A stretch of DNA of 64,000 nucleotides from Xylophilus rhododendri (GCF_009906855.1 NZ_CP047650.1:5766001-5830000), one strand, 5' to 3'; positions 43,936-52,505 are shown, counted from the first letter of the stretch. The notes: a model not told the origin generated them from the sequence alone. A program made the numbers and translations.

Positions 43936-45345
43936 TCACAGCTCCCGGGGATCGGCGATGGCGCCGGCCAGCGCGCTGGCCACCGCTGTCGCGGGACTGG
44001 CCAGATGGGTGCGCACGCCCTTGCCCTGGCGGCCCACGAAATTGCGGTTGGAGGTGGACACCACCCGCTCGCCCGGCTCGGCGATCTCGCCGTTGGCCGC
44101 CACGCACATGCTGCAGCCGGGCTCGCGCCAGTCGAAGCCGGCCTCGATGAAGCGTTGGTGCAGGCCTTCCCGCTCCGCCTGGCGGCGCACGTTCTCGGAG
44201 CCCGGCACCACCCAGGCGGTGACATGCGGCGCCACCCGCAGGCCGGGGCGCAGCAAGTCCGTGGCGGCACGCAGGTCGGAGATCCGCGAGTTGGTGCAGG
44301 AGCCGATGAAGACCCGGTCGATACGCTGGCCGCGCAGCGCGCTGCCGGCCGCCAGGCCCATGTACTGGCGCGCCTCCCGCCAGGCATCGCGCCGGGCTTC
44401 GTCGGGCGCATCGTTGTCCAGCGGCACCCAGCCGGCGATGCCGGTGCCCTGCTCGGGGCTGGTGCCCCAGGTGAGCTGGGGTTCGAGCGCGGAGATGTCG
44501 ATGTTTTCCTCCCGGTCGAAGGCCGCGCCCGGGTCCGAACGCAGGCCGCGCCAATGGGCCACGGCCTGGTCGAACAGCGCGCCCCGTGGCGCGAAGGGCC
44601 GGCCGGCGAGGTAGTCGAAGACCTTGTCGTCCGGCGCCACCAAACCGACCTTGGCGCCCATCTCGATGGACAGGTTGCAGACCGTCATGCGCTCCTCCAC
44701 CGACATGGCCTCGATCGCCGGGCCGGCATATTCCACCGCATGGCCGGTGCCGGCGGCCGCGCCCAGCCGGGAGATGGCATGCAGGATCACGTCCTTGGCG
44801 GCCACCCGATCGGGCAGTAGACCCTCGAAGCGGATGCGCATGCTGCGCGGCTTGCGCTGCATCAGCGTCTGGGTGGCCAGGGCGTGCATCAGCTCGGAGG
44901 AGCCGACGCCGAAGGCCATGGCGCCCAGTGCGCCGTCGGTGCAGGTATGGCTGTCGCCGCAGATCACGGTGGTGCCGGGCAGCACGATGCCCATCTCCGG
45001 ACCCATCACATGCACGATGCCGTGGCCCGGCTGGCCCAGATCGAAGAACCGGATGCCGCGCGACCGCGACCCGTCCTTCAGACGCGACCACAGTTGCGCG
45101 CCGCCGGCGAAGGTGGTGCCGGTGCGGCCGGGCGCGGTGGACACCATGTGGTCCGGCGTGGCGAAAGCCAGTTCGGGCCGGGCCACCGGCAGCTGGCGTT
45201 CCTCCAGCTGGCCCAGGCTGCGCGAGCCGGACATGTCGTGCAGCAGTTGCCGGTCGATGTGCAGCAGTGCCCAGCCATCGCCGAGCTCTTCGATCACATG
45301 GGCCTGCCAGAGCTTGTCGAACAGGGTGGTGGCAGGCGTGCTCAC
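43936..45345 (-). CDS. leuC: LeuC-type large [4Fe-4S] subunit of an aconitase-family hydratase
   Basis: A 469-aa protein: LFDKLWQAHVIEELGDGWAL start, VICGDSHTCTDGALGAMAFG, VFIGSCTNSRISDLRAATDL and EPGCSMCVAANGEIAEPGER. The Cys residues of the last two motifs hold the [4Fe-4S] cluster. The GTG start at 45345 overlaps the lyase stop (GTGA). With LeuD it forms a two-subunit hydro-lyase. The operon lacks leuB and leuA, so I infer a hydratase acting on a branched unsaturated acid, as DmdA does on dimethylmaleate. Confidence 0.87.
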   Translation of the reverse strand: MSTPATTLFDKLWQAHVIEELGDGWALLHIDRQLLHDMSGSRSLGQLEERQLPVARPELAFATPDHMVSTAPGRTGTTFAGGAQLWSRLKDGSRSRGIRFFDLGQPGHGIVHVMGPEMGIVLPGTTVICGDSHTCTDGALGAMAFGVGSSELMHALATQTLMQRKPRSMRIRFEGLLPDRVAAKDVILHAISRLGAAAGTGHAVEYAGPAIEAMSVEERMTVCNLSIEMGAKVGLVAPDDKVFDYLAGRPFAPRGALFDQAVAHWRGLRSDPGAAFDREENIDISALEPQLTWGTSPEQGTGIAGWVPLDNDAPDEARRDAWREARQYMGLAAGSALRGQRIDRVFIGSCTNSRISDLRAATDLLRPGLRVAPHVTAWVVPGSENVRRQAEREGLHQRFIEAGFDWREPGCSMCVAANGEIAEPGERVVSTSNRNFVGRQGKGVRTHLASPATAVASALAGAIADPREL

Positions 45346-46244
45346 GATGTCTTGGCCTCCGCCTGCGGTGCGTCGCGGAAACGGGTGCGCATGGCATTCC
45401 ATTCGTCAGCGCCCCAGCGCCGGAAACGCTCGGCCACCGGCACCGACTGGGCCGACACCGGAGGCTTGCGGGTCTCGCGCAGGCCGTGCAGGGCTTCGTC
45501 GCAGGCGCCGACCACCGCGCCGATCAGCAGGCTGGGCAGGATGGCCAGCCGGTAGCCCATGGCCTGGGCCGCGTCCAGGCCCACATCGGGTGTCTTGCCG
45601 CCGCGCACGATGTTGAGCAGGCAGGGGCCGTGGACCCGCTGGGGGATGAGGGCGAGTTCCTGCATATCCTGCGCGGCCTCGACGAAGGCCATGTCGGCAC
45701 CGGCGGCCAGTGCGGCGTTGGCGCGGGCGATGGCTTCGTCGAAACCGATGACGGCGCGTGCGTCGGTGCGGGCGATGATGAGGAAGTCCGGATCCACCCG
45801 TGCCGCCACCGCCGCGCGGATCTTGGCGATGAAGTCCTCGCGCGAGACGACTTCCTTGCCGTCGAGGTGGCCGCAGCGCTTGGGCGCGACCTGGTCCTCG
45901 ATATGGCAGCCGGCGAGCCCGGCGCGTTCGTACTCGCGGATGGTGCGGGTGACATTGAGCTCGTTGCCGTAGCCGGTGTCGGCATCGGCGATCACCGGAA
46001 TGCCCACCGACTGCGCCATGACAGCCGCCGCCTGCGCCATCTCGGTCAGGGTGAGCAGGCCGAAATCCGGAAAGCCGCGCGAGGCGGACACACCGGCCCC
46101 CGTCATGTAGGCGCAGGCGAAGCCCGCCTGCTCGATGGTGCGGGCGGTGATGCCGTCGTATCCGCCCGGTGCGGCGACCAGGCCGGGCGCGGCCAGCAGG
46201 GCACGCAGCTGGCGACGGGGTGAAGAAGGGGTGGCAGGCGACAT
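45342..46244 (-). CDS. PEP mutase/isocitrate lyase-family lyase (PrpB or dimethylmalate lyase-like)
   Basis: A 300-aa TIM-barrel lyase with IADADTGYGNELNVTRTIRE (magnesium site about residues 87-94) and the catalytic loop PKRCGHLDGKEVV (Cys124). It would cleave a 2-methylisocitrate- or dimethylmalate-like acid into two smaller keto or dicarboxylic acids. It is the first gene of the eight-gene operon. The ATG at 46244 has GAGGT 8 nt upstream and is preferred to an open extension to 46265. A divergent GntR gene lies 114 bp away. Confidence 0.85.
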   Translation of the reverse strand: MSPATPSSPRRQLRALLAAPGLVAAPGGYDGITARTIEQAGFACAYMTGAGVSASRGFPDFGLLTLTEMAQAAAVMAQSVGIPVIADADTGYGNELNVTRTIREYERAGLAGCHIEDQVAPKRCGHLDGKEVVSREDFIAKIRAAVAARVDPDFLIIARTDARAVIGFDEAIARANAALAAGADMAFVEAAQDMQELALIPQRVHGPCLLNIVRGGKTPDVGLDAAQAMGYRLAILPSLLIGAVVGACDEALHGLRETRKPPVSAQSVPVAERFRRWGADEWNAMRTRFRDAPQAEAKTS

Positions 46245-46297
46245 GGGCGGATACCTCGACGGCAAAACAGGGCAGGGCTGCGGCGGCAGCGAATCAA

Positions 46298-46324
46298 AGA
46301 CGTACTAAGTCTATAACGTCCTAA
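46298..46324. promoter_or_regulatory. Repeated ACGTNCTAA elements, candidate GntR operator
   Basis: In the AT-rich divergent gap, ACGTACTAA (46300-46308) and ACGTCCTAA (46316-46324) repeat at a 16-bp period. The region also contains GACGT/ACGTC (46299-46303, 46316-46320) and AGAC/GTCT inverted arms, and an ATGATGTCAT dyad lies just after. Such paired elements between a GntR/UTRA gene and its operon are typical operator sites. Confidence 0.45.
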
Positions 46325-46358
46325 ATAAATGATGTCATAGGGTCGATACACTTGACAC

Positions 46359-47165
46359 ATGAAGCCAACCGCCGCACCGCCGCTGCCACGCAAGACCGGC
46401 CTGCCCCTGCACCACCAGTTGTTCGTGGTGCTGCGCGACCAGATCCTGCGCGGCCTCTATCCGCCGGGCGCCGCCATTCCCAACGAGGCGCGGCTGTGCG
46501 AGCTGTTCGGCGTCTCGCGCATCACGGTGCGGCGCGCGGTGGCCGACCTGGAGGCCGAGGGCCTGCTGGAGAAACGCCATGGCCACGGCACCTTCGTGCG
46601 CCACGAGCTGCCCGCGCAAAGGCCGGCGGCGACCCTGGGGTTCATCGATTCATTGCGCAAGCAGGCGCAGAACACCGAGGTGCAGGTGCTGGAGCTGCTG
46701 ACCGGCCCGGCGCCGGCCGTCGTCGCCCTGCAGCTGCAGTTGGCCGTGGGCGAGGCGGCGATCCATGCCGTGCGCCTTCGCTCGGCGGGCGGCCGCCCCC
46801 TGATGGTGACGGATGCCTGGGTGCCCGAGCACCTGGGCAAGGGCATCACCCGCGCGGCGCTACGCAGGCAGGGGCTCTATGAAATCCTCATGGCGCAGGG
46901 CGTGCGCTTCGGCCGGGTGGTGCAGGAGATCACCGCCTTGTCGGCCGATCCGCATTACGCCAGGCTGCTGGCCGTGGCCGTCGGCTCGCCGCTGCTGCGC
47001 ATGACCCGGTTGCTCTATGGAGCCGACCGCCAGCCGGTGCAGCACCTCACGATTTCCGTCACGCCGGAACGCAGCCGGATCCTGATGGATGTGTCCAACG
47101 AGAGCGTCAACACCCTGGGGGCCGGGCAGATTACCCATGACGCGGCGGGTGCTGGCGACATGTGA
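46359..47165 (+). CDS. GntR-family regulator, UTRA (HutC) subgroup
   Basis: A 268-aa protein. The winged helix covers about residues 15-85 (LPLHHQLFVVLRDQILRGLY, LCELFGVSRITVRRAVADLE, KRHGHGTFVRHELPAQ), followed by a UTRA ligand domain (PLMVTDAWVPEHLGKGITRA, LLRMTRLLYGADRQPVQHLT). It is divergent from the carboxylate operon and is its likely repressor, responding to a pathway acid. A TTGACA lies immediately before the ATG, so the gene's own promoter must lie in the shared gap. Confidence 0.9.
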   Translation: MKPTAAPPLPRKTGLPLHHQLFVVLRDQILRGLYPPGAAIPNEARLCELFGVSRITVRRAVADLEAEGLLEKRHGHGTFVRHELPAQRPAATLGFIDSLRKQAQNTEVQVLELLTGPAPAVVALQLQLAVGEAAIHAVRLRSAGGRPLMVTDAWVPEHLGKGITRAALRRQGLYEILMAQGVRFGRVVQEITALSADPHYARLLAVAVGSPLLRMTRLLYGADRQPVQHLTISVTPERSRILMDVSNESVNTLGAGQITHDAAGAGDM

Positions 47166-47290
47166 TTGCCAGGGCGATGATCGGATCTTGGCGACCGCGT
47201 CGGATGTCGTTGCTGGCAGGCCGCCGAAACCCAGCCGGCATCGCGGCAGCAAGCCACCAGGTGCACAATCGACCCCAACCTGGACATCCC

Positions 47291-47536
47291 ATGAGCACCA
47301 CCCCTCTCCTTGACGACGATGCCGACAGCGCCTTGACGCGCGATGCGTTGCGCACCTATGCGCGCAACGCAGGCCAGCGCGCTCATGACCAGGGCTTGGC
47401 GGTGCGCGGCTTCGTGCTGCGGGCGCGAGGTGACGAGCTCGTGCGCGAATCGCGCGATGGTTCCGTGGCGGTGCTGCGCCCAATGGCTCCTGCCCAGCAG
47501 GTCCGCGCCGGACTGACCCTGCATAAGCGCCGCTGA
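47291..47536 (+). CDS. Small protein upstream of a zeta-like toxin, probable antitoxin
   Basis: An 81-aa protein with an acidic start (TPLLDDDADSALTRDALRTY) and a basic end (GLTLHKRR). It lies 36 nt before a zeta-type toxin gene in the same direction, the usual place for the antitoxin. I do not recognise a precise family; the role comes from position and size. The frame is open further upstream, but the ATG at 47291 gives a compact acidic protein like other such partners. Confidence 0.6.
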   Translation: MSTTPLLDDDADSALTRDALRTYARNAGQRAHDQGLAVRGFVLRARGDELVRESRDGSVAVLRPMAPAQQVRAGLTLHKRR

Positions 47537-47572
47537 AGCATTGGTTCCGCCAGCCTTCGAGACCACGCGATC

Positions 47573-48313
47573 GTGCCTCGACTACGTGTATTCGCAGGGC
47601 CCAATGGTTCAGGCAAAAGCACGCTGGTGGCTGTTTTGCCGCCGGAGTGGATAGGTGTCTATGTCAACGCCGACGATCTCGAACTTTCCCTGCGCAACAA
47701 TGGATTTTTCGACCTCGCGGCCTACCAGCTGCAAGAGGACGCCGAAACGAGATTCGAGGATCTGCGTATGTCGCTGCAACAGTCCAGGCGGATCACGCCG
47801 CGGCAGGTGCAGGGCGTCATCGCCGGTTAGATCCTGCAGCAAAGCCGGATCCACATCCCCGTAGCCGTGGTCGACTCCTACCTGGCCGCCACGATCTGCG
47901 ATTTCCTGCGCCAAGAATTGCTGGCCTCGGGGCGAGACTTCACCTTTGAGACGGTGATGTCGCATGGCAGCAAGGTGGATTTCATGCGCGAAGCGCAACG
48001 CCGTGGCTACCGAACCTACCTGTATTTCATCGCGACCGGTGACGCGGATATCAACATCGACCGGGTCGACCAGCGGGTGGCGCTGGGCGGCCACCCTGTG
48101 GACCCGGCCACGGTGCGGCAGCGCTATGAACGCTCGATCGCCCTGCTGCTGCAGGCCTGTGAGGCCGCTAACCGCGCTTATGTTTTCGACAATTCCGGCC
48201 AGGCGCATCAGATGCTCGCGGAAGTCACGGACGGCGATGAACTGACCTTGCACAGCGACACGCTACCGGCCTGGTTCACCGGCTCGGCGCTGTGGCAGGC
48301 TTTTCAGGCGTGA
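47573..48313 (+). pseudogene. Zeta-toxin-family kinase with in-frame amber stop
   Basis: From the GTG at 47573 the protein has the Walker A loop FAGPNGSGKSTL (residues 7-18) and VNADDLELSLRNNGFF. The same frame continues after one TAG (47828-47830, codon 86) with DFTFETVMSHGSKVDFMREA, the zeta-type second motif, then YLYFIATGDADINIDRVDQR and a normal stop at 48313. Read through, it would be 246 aa, the usual length. Zeta-type toxins phosphorylate cell-wall sugar precursors. A single GAG or AAG to TAG change would explain it, so the toxin is probably inactivated. The second half could start again at an ATG or GTG but lacks the P-loop. Confidence 0.85.
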
Positions 48314-48359
48314 TGCACACAGAGGCCGAGGCCAAGGACGCCACTGGTTTCGAACGGCG

Positions 48360-49049
48360 TCACTCCTCCCGCCCGCCGATGCCCAGCAGGGCCAGCAGCG
48401 CCTGGAAGACGTTGAACAGGCTGAGGTAAACGCCCAGCGTCGCCGTGATGTAGTTGGTTTCCAGCCCATCCTTCACCCGCTTGAGGTCATGCAGGATGAA
48501 GGCCGAGAAGACGCCGATCGTCAGCACCGCGATGGTGATCATCAGCGCGCCCGACTGTAGGAAGACGTTGGCGATGCCCGCCACCAAGATCATCAGCGCC
48601 CCGATGAAGAGCCACTTGCCCATGGCCGACAGGTCGCGCTTGATGAGGGACGACAGGCCGGCCATGCCCAGGAAGATCGCGCCGGTGCCGGCGAAAGCCG
48701 TCATGACGAGGGCCGCACCGTTGCTCTGCCCCAGCACGCTGCCGACCAGGCGCGAAAGCATCAGCCCCATGAAGAAGGTGAAGGCCAGCAGCACGAACAC
48801 GCCGGCCGCCGAGTGCTTGGTCTTCTCGATGGCGAACATGAAGCCGAATGCGCCGCCCAGGAACAGCAGCAGGCCGATGCCGGGCGACAGGGCGGCGGCC
48901 ATGCCGGTGGCCACGCCCACCCAGGCGCCCAGCACGGTCGGCACCATGGACAGGGCCAGCAGCCAGTAGGTATTGCGCAGGACTTCGTTGCGCCCGGCGC
49001 TGACGGCGGCGGACGAGCCGCCGTCGTAGGTCTGAATGTTCTCGTTCAT
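48360..49049 (-). CDS. Bax inhibitor-1 (UPF0005/YccA-like) membrane protein
   Basis: A 229-aa protein with about seven membrane helices and BI-1 marks: VLRNTYWLLALSMVPTVLGA, SAAGVFVLLAFTFFMGLMLS, GKWLFIGALMILVAGIANVF and the end FILHDLKRVKDGLETNYITA with TLGVYLSLFNVFQALL. In Escherichia coli YccA modulates the FtsH protease; others leak calcium. AGGTGA precedes the ATG. It stands alone, downstream of the secreted Ala-rich gene. Confidence 0.9.
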   Translation of the reverse strand: MNENIQTYDGGSSAAVSAGRNEVLRNTYWLLALSMVPTVLGAWVGVATGMAAALSPGIGLLLFLGGAFGFMFAIEKTKHSAAGVFVLLAFTFFMGLMLSRLVGSVLGQSNGAALVMTAFAGTGAIFLGMAGLSSLIKRDLSAMGKWLFIGALMILVAGIANVFLQSGALMITIAVLTIGVFSAFILHDLKRVKDGLETNYITATLGVYLSLFNVFQALLALLGIGGREE

Positions 49050-49095
49050 GGGGTCACCTGTTTGGGTTCGTTCGAATCCGGCCGCCGGCTTTTTC

Positions 49096-49551
49096 TTACT
49101 TGGCCGCGGCGCGGGCCGCTTCGGCCTTGGCCTTGGCCGCGTCGGCCTTGTGCTGCAGTTCCTGGGCTTCCTTGTCCGCCGCCGCGGCTTCGGCCTGCCT
49201 GGCGTTGGCGGCCTCCTTGTCCGAAGACATGCCGCCGGCCAGCGCGCTGCCGGCCATGGAGCCGACGACACCGCCCACGACGGCGGCACCGAGGGTCGAG
49301 CCCATGCCGGGGCGCGGTGCCGCCGCGGCGGGTACGGCGGCATCAGGTGCCGCGGCAGCGGGTGCAGCCGACGCCGCCGGAGCCGGTGCAGCGGCCGGAG
49401 CCGGCTTGGCGGGCGCCCGGCTGAAGCTCGAAGTCGACGACTTGCCCCCGCCCATGCGCTTGGCATGCGCCACCGAGGGCAGCGCCAGGGACACGACGGT
49501 CACGGCCATCACCGCGGCGGCGGTGGAACGAATGGAGAAAGAAGTGCGCAT
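49096..49551 (-). CDS. Secreted Ala-rich protein with glycine-zipper segment
   Basis: A 151-aa protein: signal MRTSFSIRSTAAAVMAVTVV to AHA, a low-complexity Ala/Pro linker (about residues 45-80), a hydrophobic Gly-rich segment GSTLGAAVVGGVVGSMAGSA like outer-membrane glycine zippers, and a charged Ala/Lys/Glu helix at the end that could form a coiled coil. I do not recognise a named family. It probably sits in the cell envelope. It is divergent from the NhaR-like regulator across 121 bp of AT-richer DNA. Confidence 0.65.
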   Translation of the reverse strand: MRTSFSIRSTAAAVMAVTVVSLALPSVAHAKRMGGGKSSTSSFSRAPAKPAPAAAPAPAASAAPAAAAPDAAVPAAAAPRPGMGSTLGAAVVGGVVGSMAGSALAGGMSSDKEAANARQAEAAAADKEAQELQHKADAAKAKAEAARAAAK

Positions 49552-49672
49552 GGTGCAGTTGTCCTTGAGTTGGGGAACGCGGCCGGTATTTCGGCCGAGA
49601 CCTGAACTTAAGGCGGGAAACGAATCGAAAAAAGAAGAAGATATGAGAACGTAGTTCCCGAAAAACCGGAAG

Positions 49673-50563
49673 ATGAGCCAAGCCTTCAACCATCGCCACC
49701 TGTACTACTTCTGGGTCGTCGCCAAGGAGGGCAGCATGTCGCGCGCCGCCGAGACGCTGGATATGGCGGTGCAGACTGTCAGCGCGCAAGTGCGCGAACT
49801 CGAGCGCGACCTGGGCTGCCAGCTGTTGCGGCCCGCTGGCCGCGGCCTGGCCTTGACCGAAGCCGGAACCGTCGCGATGCAGCAGGCCGAGCAGATCTTC
49901 CAGCTGTCGCAGGCGCTGCCCGAACAGGTCCTGGCCGCCGCCCAGGCGCCGGCGGCGCGCCTGGCGGTGGGCATTGCCGACGGCCTGCCCAAGCTGGAAG
50001 TGCAGCGCCTGCTGCAGCCGGTGCTCGGCGTGCCCCATCTGCGCCTGGTCTGCGACGACGGCGAAATGGCCGACCTGCTGGCCGACCTGGTCCTGCACAA
50101 GCTCGACGTGGTGCTGACCGATCACCCCGCACCGCCGAACGCGCAGCTACGAGTTCACAGCCACTCCCTGGGCGCGTCGGACATCGGCTGGTACGGCTCG
50201 GAGAAATGGTGGACGCTGGCGCACCAGGGCTTTCCCCTCTCGATGCGGGACGTGCCCATGCTGCTGCCCACCTCGCACTCGGTGGTGCGCGGCCAGCTCG
50301 ACCGCTGGCTGCATCAGAAGGGCCTGCGGCCCAAGGTGGTCGGCGAGATCGAGGACAGCGCCTTGCTGGAAACCTTCGGCAGCACCGGCCTGGGCGTCTT
50401 CCCCGCGGCGATGGACATCGCAGAAGCGCTGCAAAAGCGCAGCCAGGTCCGGCTCATCGGCGCCTGCGACGGCGTGCAGGAGCACTACTACGCCATCAGC
50501 ACCGAGCGCAAGGTGATGCATCCGCTGGTGCAGCAGATGCTCCGGCCGGCGTCCGCCAGGTGA
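49673..50563 (+). CDS. nhaR: LysR-family regulator, NhaR-like
   Basis: A 296-aa protein starting with the NhaR-type motif FNHRHLYYFWVVAKEGSMSR, then QTVSAQVRELERDLGCQLLR. The effector domain includes FGSTGLGVFPAAMDIAEAL and the terminal QEHYYAISTERKVMHPLVQQ typical of NhaR. In Escherichia coli it activates the sodium/proton antiporter nhaA; in other proteobacteria it is often found without it, as here. It faces the secreted Ala-rich gene, a possible target. Confidence 0.87.
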   Translation: MSQAFNHRHLYYFWVVAKEGSMSRAAETLDMAVQTVSAQVRELERDLGCQLLRPAGRGLALTEAGTVAMQQAEQIFQLSQALPEQVLAAAQAPAARLAVGIADGLPKLEVQRLLQPVLGVPHLRLVCDDGEMADLLADLVLHKLDVVLTDHPAPPNAQLRVHSHSLGASDIGWYGSEKWWTLAHQGFPLSMRDVPMLLPTSHSVVRGQLDRWLHQKGLRPKVVGEIEDSALLETFGSTGLGVFPAAMDIAEALQKRSQVRLIGACDGVQEHYYAISTERKVMHPLVQQMLRPASAR

Positions 50564-50599
50564 TGGGAGGACACGCCCTGGCGCGTGCCCCCGCTGCGC

Positions 50600-51352
50600 C
50601 TAGATGGCCGAACCACCCGAGACGAACAAGGTCTCGCCCGTGATCCACCGCGCCTCGTCGCTGGCCAGGAACGCGGCCGGCAGGGCGATGTCCTCGGGCT
50701 GGCCGATACGGCCGAGCGGCGTGGTGGCGACAACCTGCTTCTCGAAGTCGCTGCCCAGGAAGCCCGCCGTATCCGTGCCTTCGGTCGCCACCATGCCGGG
50801 GTTGATCGCGTTCACCCGGATGTTCTTCGGGCCCAGCTCCTTGGCAAGCACCCGGGTGATGGTGTCCACCGCGCCCTTGGTGCCCGAGTAGATCGACGAT
50901 CCCGGAGGCGCCAGGGTGCTCACCACGGAGCTGATGTTGACCACGCTGCCGCCGCTCGCCGGAAACAGCGGCAGCGCCGTCTTCACGGTGAGCAGGGTGC
51001 CCATGACGTTGGTGTCGAACTGGCGCCGGTACTCCTCGGTGGTGACCGACTCGATCGGGCTGAACGAATAGACGCCCGCGTTGTTGACCAGCACGTCGAC
51101 ACGGCCGTAGGCCTTCTTCACCTCGTCGAACAGGCGCACGACTTCGGCTTCCACCGCCACGCTGCCGCCGATGGCGACCGCCTTGCCGCCGGCCGCGGTG
51201 ATGTCGGCCACCACCTTGTCGGCGCCCTCCTTGCTGGAGGAATAGTTCACCACCACCGAAGCGCCTTCCGCGGCCAGGCGGCGTGCGATGGCCGCGCCTA
51301 TGCCCTTGGATGCACCGGTGACGACGGCGACCTTGTTTTCGAGTTTGCCCAT
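50600..51352 (-). CDS. SDR-family oxidoreductase
   Basis: A 250-aa classical SDR: TGASKGIGAAIARRLAAEGA (cofactor loop, residues about 12-31), NNAGVYS near 90, catalytic Ser-Ser in VVNISSVVSTLAPPGSSIYS, the Tyr/Lys pair in IYSGTKGAVDTI, and the C-terminal ITGETLFVSGGSAI. It resembles general glucose-1-dehydrogenase/ketoreductase-type SDRs; substrate unknown. It is divergent from another SDR across 259 bp in which I see no gene, and convergent with nhaR. Confidence 0.9.
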   Translation of the reverse strand: MGKLENKVAVVTGASKGIGAAIARRLAAEGASVVVNYSSSKEGADKVVADITAAGGKAVAIGGSVAVEAEVVRLFDEVKKAYGRVDVLVNNAGVYSFSPIESVTTEEYRRQFDTNVMGTLLTVKTALPLFPASGGSVVNISSVVSTLAPPGSSIYSGTKGAVDTITRVLAKELGPKNIRVNAINPGMVATEGTDTAGFLGSDFEKQVVATTPLGRIGQPEDIALPAAFLASDEARWITGETLFVSGGSAI

Positions 51353-51611
51353 GATGTTTGTCTTTCACGATCGGATGAATCGCGGACTCGGGCCATGGCC
51401 GGCGACCCTGTCCGGTCCGCGCAGCATCAGTATTGGTTGGCCGCTGGATTTACAGAAGCCACGGGATTGGGAACTGAGTGTTGGCGAGCGGCGAACAAAG
51501 ACTGGGCCATGGCAGCGCTGTCCTACGCCGACCCTGAAGATTTGCCGCCAAGCCGGACTCGCGAGGCCCTGGAGGATGAAGTCCTGATCCAACTTTTCCC
51601 AGGAGAGCACC

Positions 51612-52505
51612 TTGTCCGACCGCCTCACCATGCAAGACCCCCGCGATCAATATCCGAAGCCGCCTTTTCCCCTGCAGCCGCAAGCGGTGCCCGGCAAGGC
51701 CTCCCGCATGGAGCCGGTGCCCGACCATGGCGAGACGAGTTACCAGGGCTCGGGCAAGCTCAAGGGCCGCAAGGCCCTGATCACCGGCGGCGACAGCGGC
51801 ATCGGACGCGCCGCGGCCATCGCCTATGCACGCGAAGGCGCGGACGTGGCCATCGCCTATCTCCCGGCCGAGCAGGCCGATGCGGACGAAGTCATCCGCC
51901 TGATCGAGGCCGAAGGCCGCAAGGCGCTGGCACTGCCGGGCGACGTCACGGACGAAAGCTGGTGCCGCGAACTCGTCGCCAAGACCGTCGACACGCTGGG
52001 AGGCCTCGACATCCTGGTCATCAACGCGGGCCGCCAGCAGAACCGCAAGGACATCTCCCAGGTGACGACCGAAGACTTCGACAAGACGCTGAAGACCAAC
52101 CTCTACGCCCTGCACTGGATCGCCCAGGCCGCCGTGCCGCACCTGCCGGCCGGCGCGGCGGTCATCACGACGGCCTCGATCCAGGCCTACGAGCCATCGG
52201 CCATCCTGCTCGACTACGCCACCACCAAGGCCGGGATCGTGGCCTATACCAAGGCGCTGGCCAAGCAGCTGTTGAAGAAGGGCATACGCGCCAACGTGGT
52301 GGCGCCGGGGCCGTTCTGGACGCCGCTGCAGTCCTCGGGCGGACAGCCGCCGGAGAAGGTCACCGAGTTCGGCACGGAAAGCGCCTACGGCCGGCCCGGC
52401 CAGCCGGTGGAGATCGCGCCGGTGTATGTGCTGCTGGCCAGCCAGGAAGCCAGCTTCATCAGCGGAGAGGTGTACGGCGTGACCGGCGGGGCCGGCGTGG
52501 CCTAG
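51612..52505 (+). CDS. SDR-family oxidoreductase, YghA/stress-type
   Basis: A 297-aa SDR with the N-terminal extension of the YghA/YhxC group (QDPRDQYPKPPFPLQPQAVP, then MEPVPDHGETSYQGSGKLKG). Next come the cofactor loop ITGGDSGIGRAAAIAYAREG, a variant NAGRQQ, VITTASIQAYEPSAILLDYA and TTKAGIVAYTKALAKQL. I accept the TTG at 51612 because AGGAG lies 6 nt before it; an ATG at 51630 is the alternative. Family members are often linked with stationary-phase or osmotic stress in other bacteria. Confidence 0.88.
   Translation: MSDRLTMQDPRDQYPKPPFPLQPQAVPGKASRMEPVPDHGETSYQGSGKLKGRKALITGGDSGIGRAAAIAYAREGADVAIAYLPAEQADADEVIRLIEAEGRKALALPGDVTDESWCRELVAKTVDTLGGLDILVINAGRQQNRKDISQVTTEDFDKTLKTNLYALHWIAQAAVPHLPAGAAVITTASIQAYEPSAILLDYATTKAGIVAYTKALAKQLLKKGIRANVVAPGPFWTPLQSSGGQPPEKVTEFGTESAYGRPGQPVEIAPVYVLLASQEASFISGEVYGVTGGAGVA

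Noticed and set aside
43320..45345. leuCD as leucine biosynthesis genes
   Set aside because: No leuA or leuB is present in the operon, and the neighbours are a PrpB-like lyase, a PrpF-like isomerase and carboxylate receptors. I keep the names only as family labels.
51288..51587. A 99-codon ORF in the gap between the two SDR genes
   Set aside because: It overlaps the start of the minus-strand SDR, lacks a ribosome site and shows no domain.
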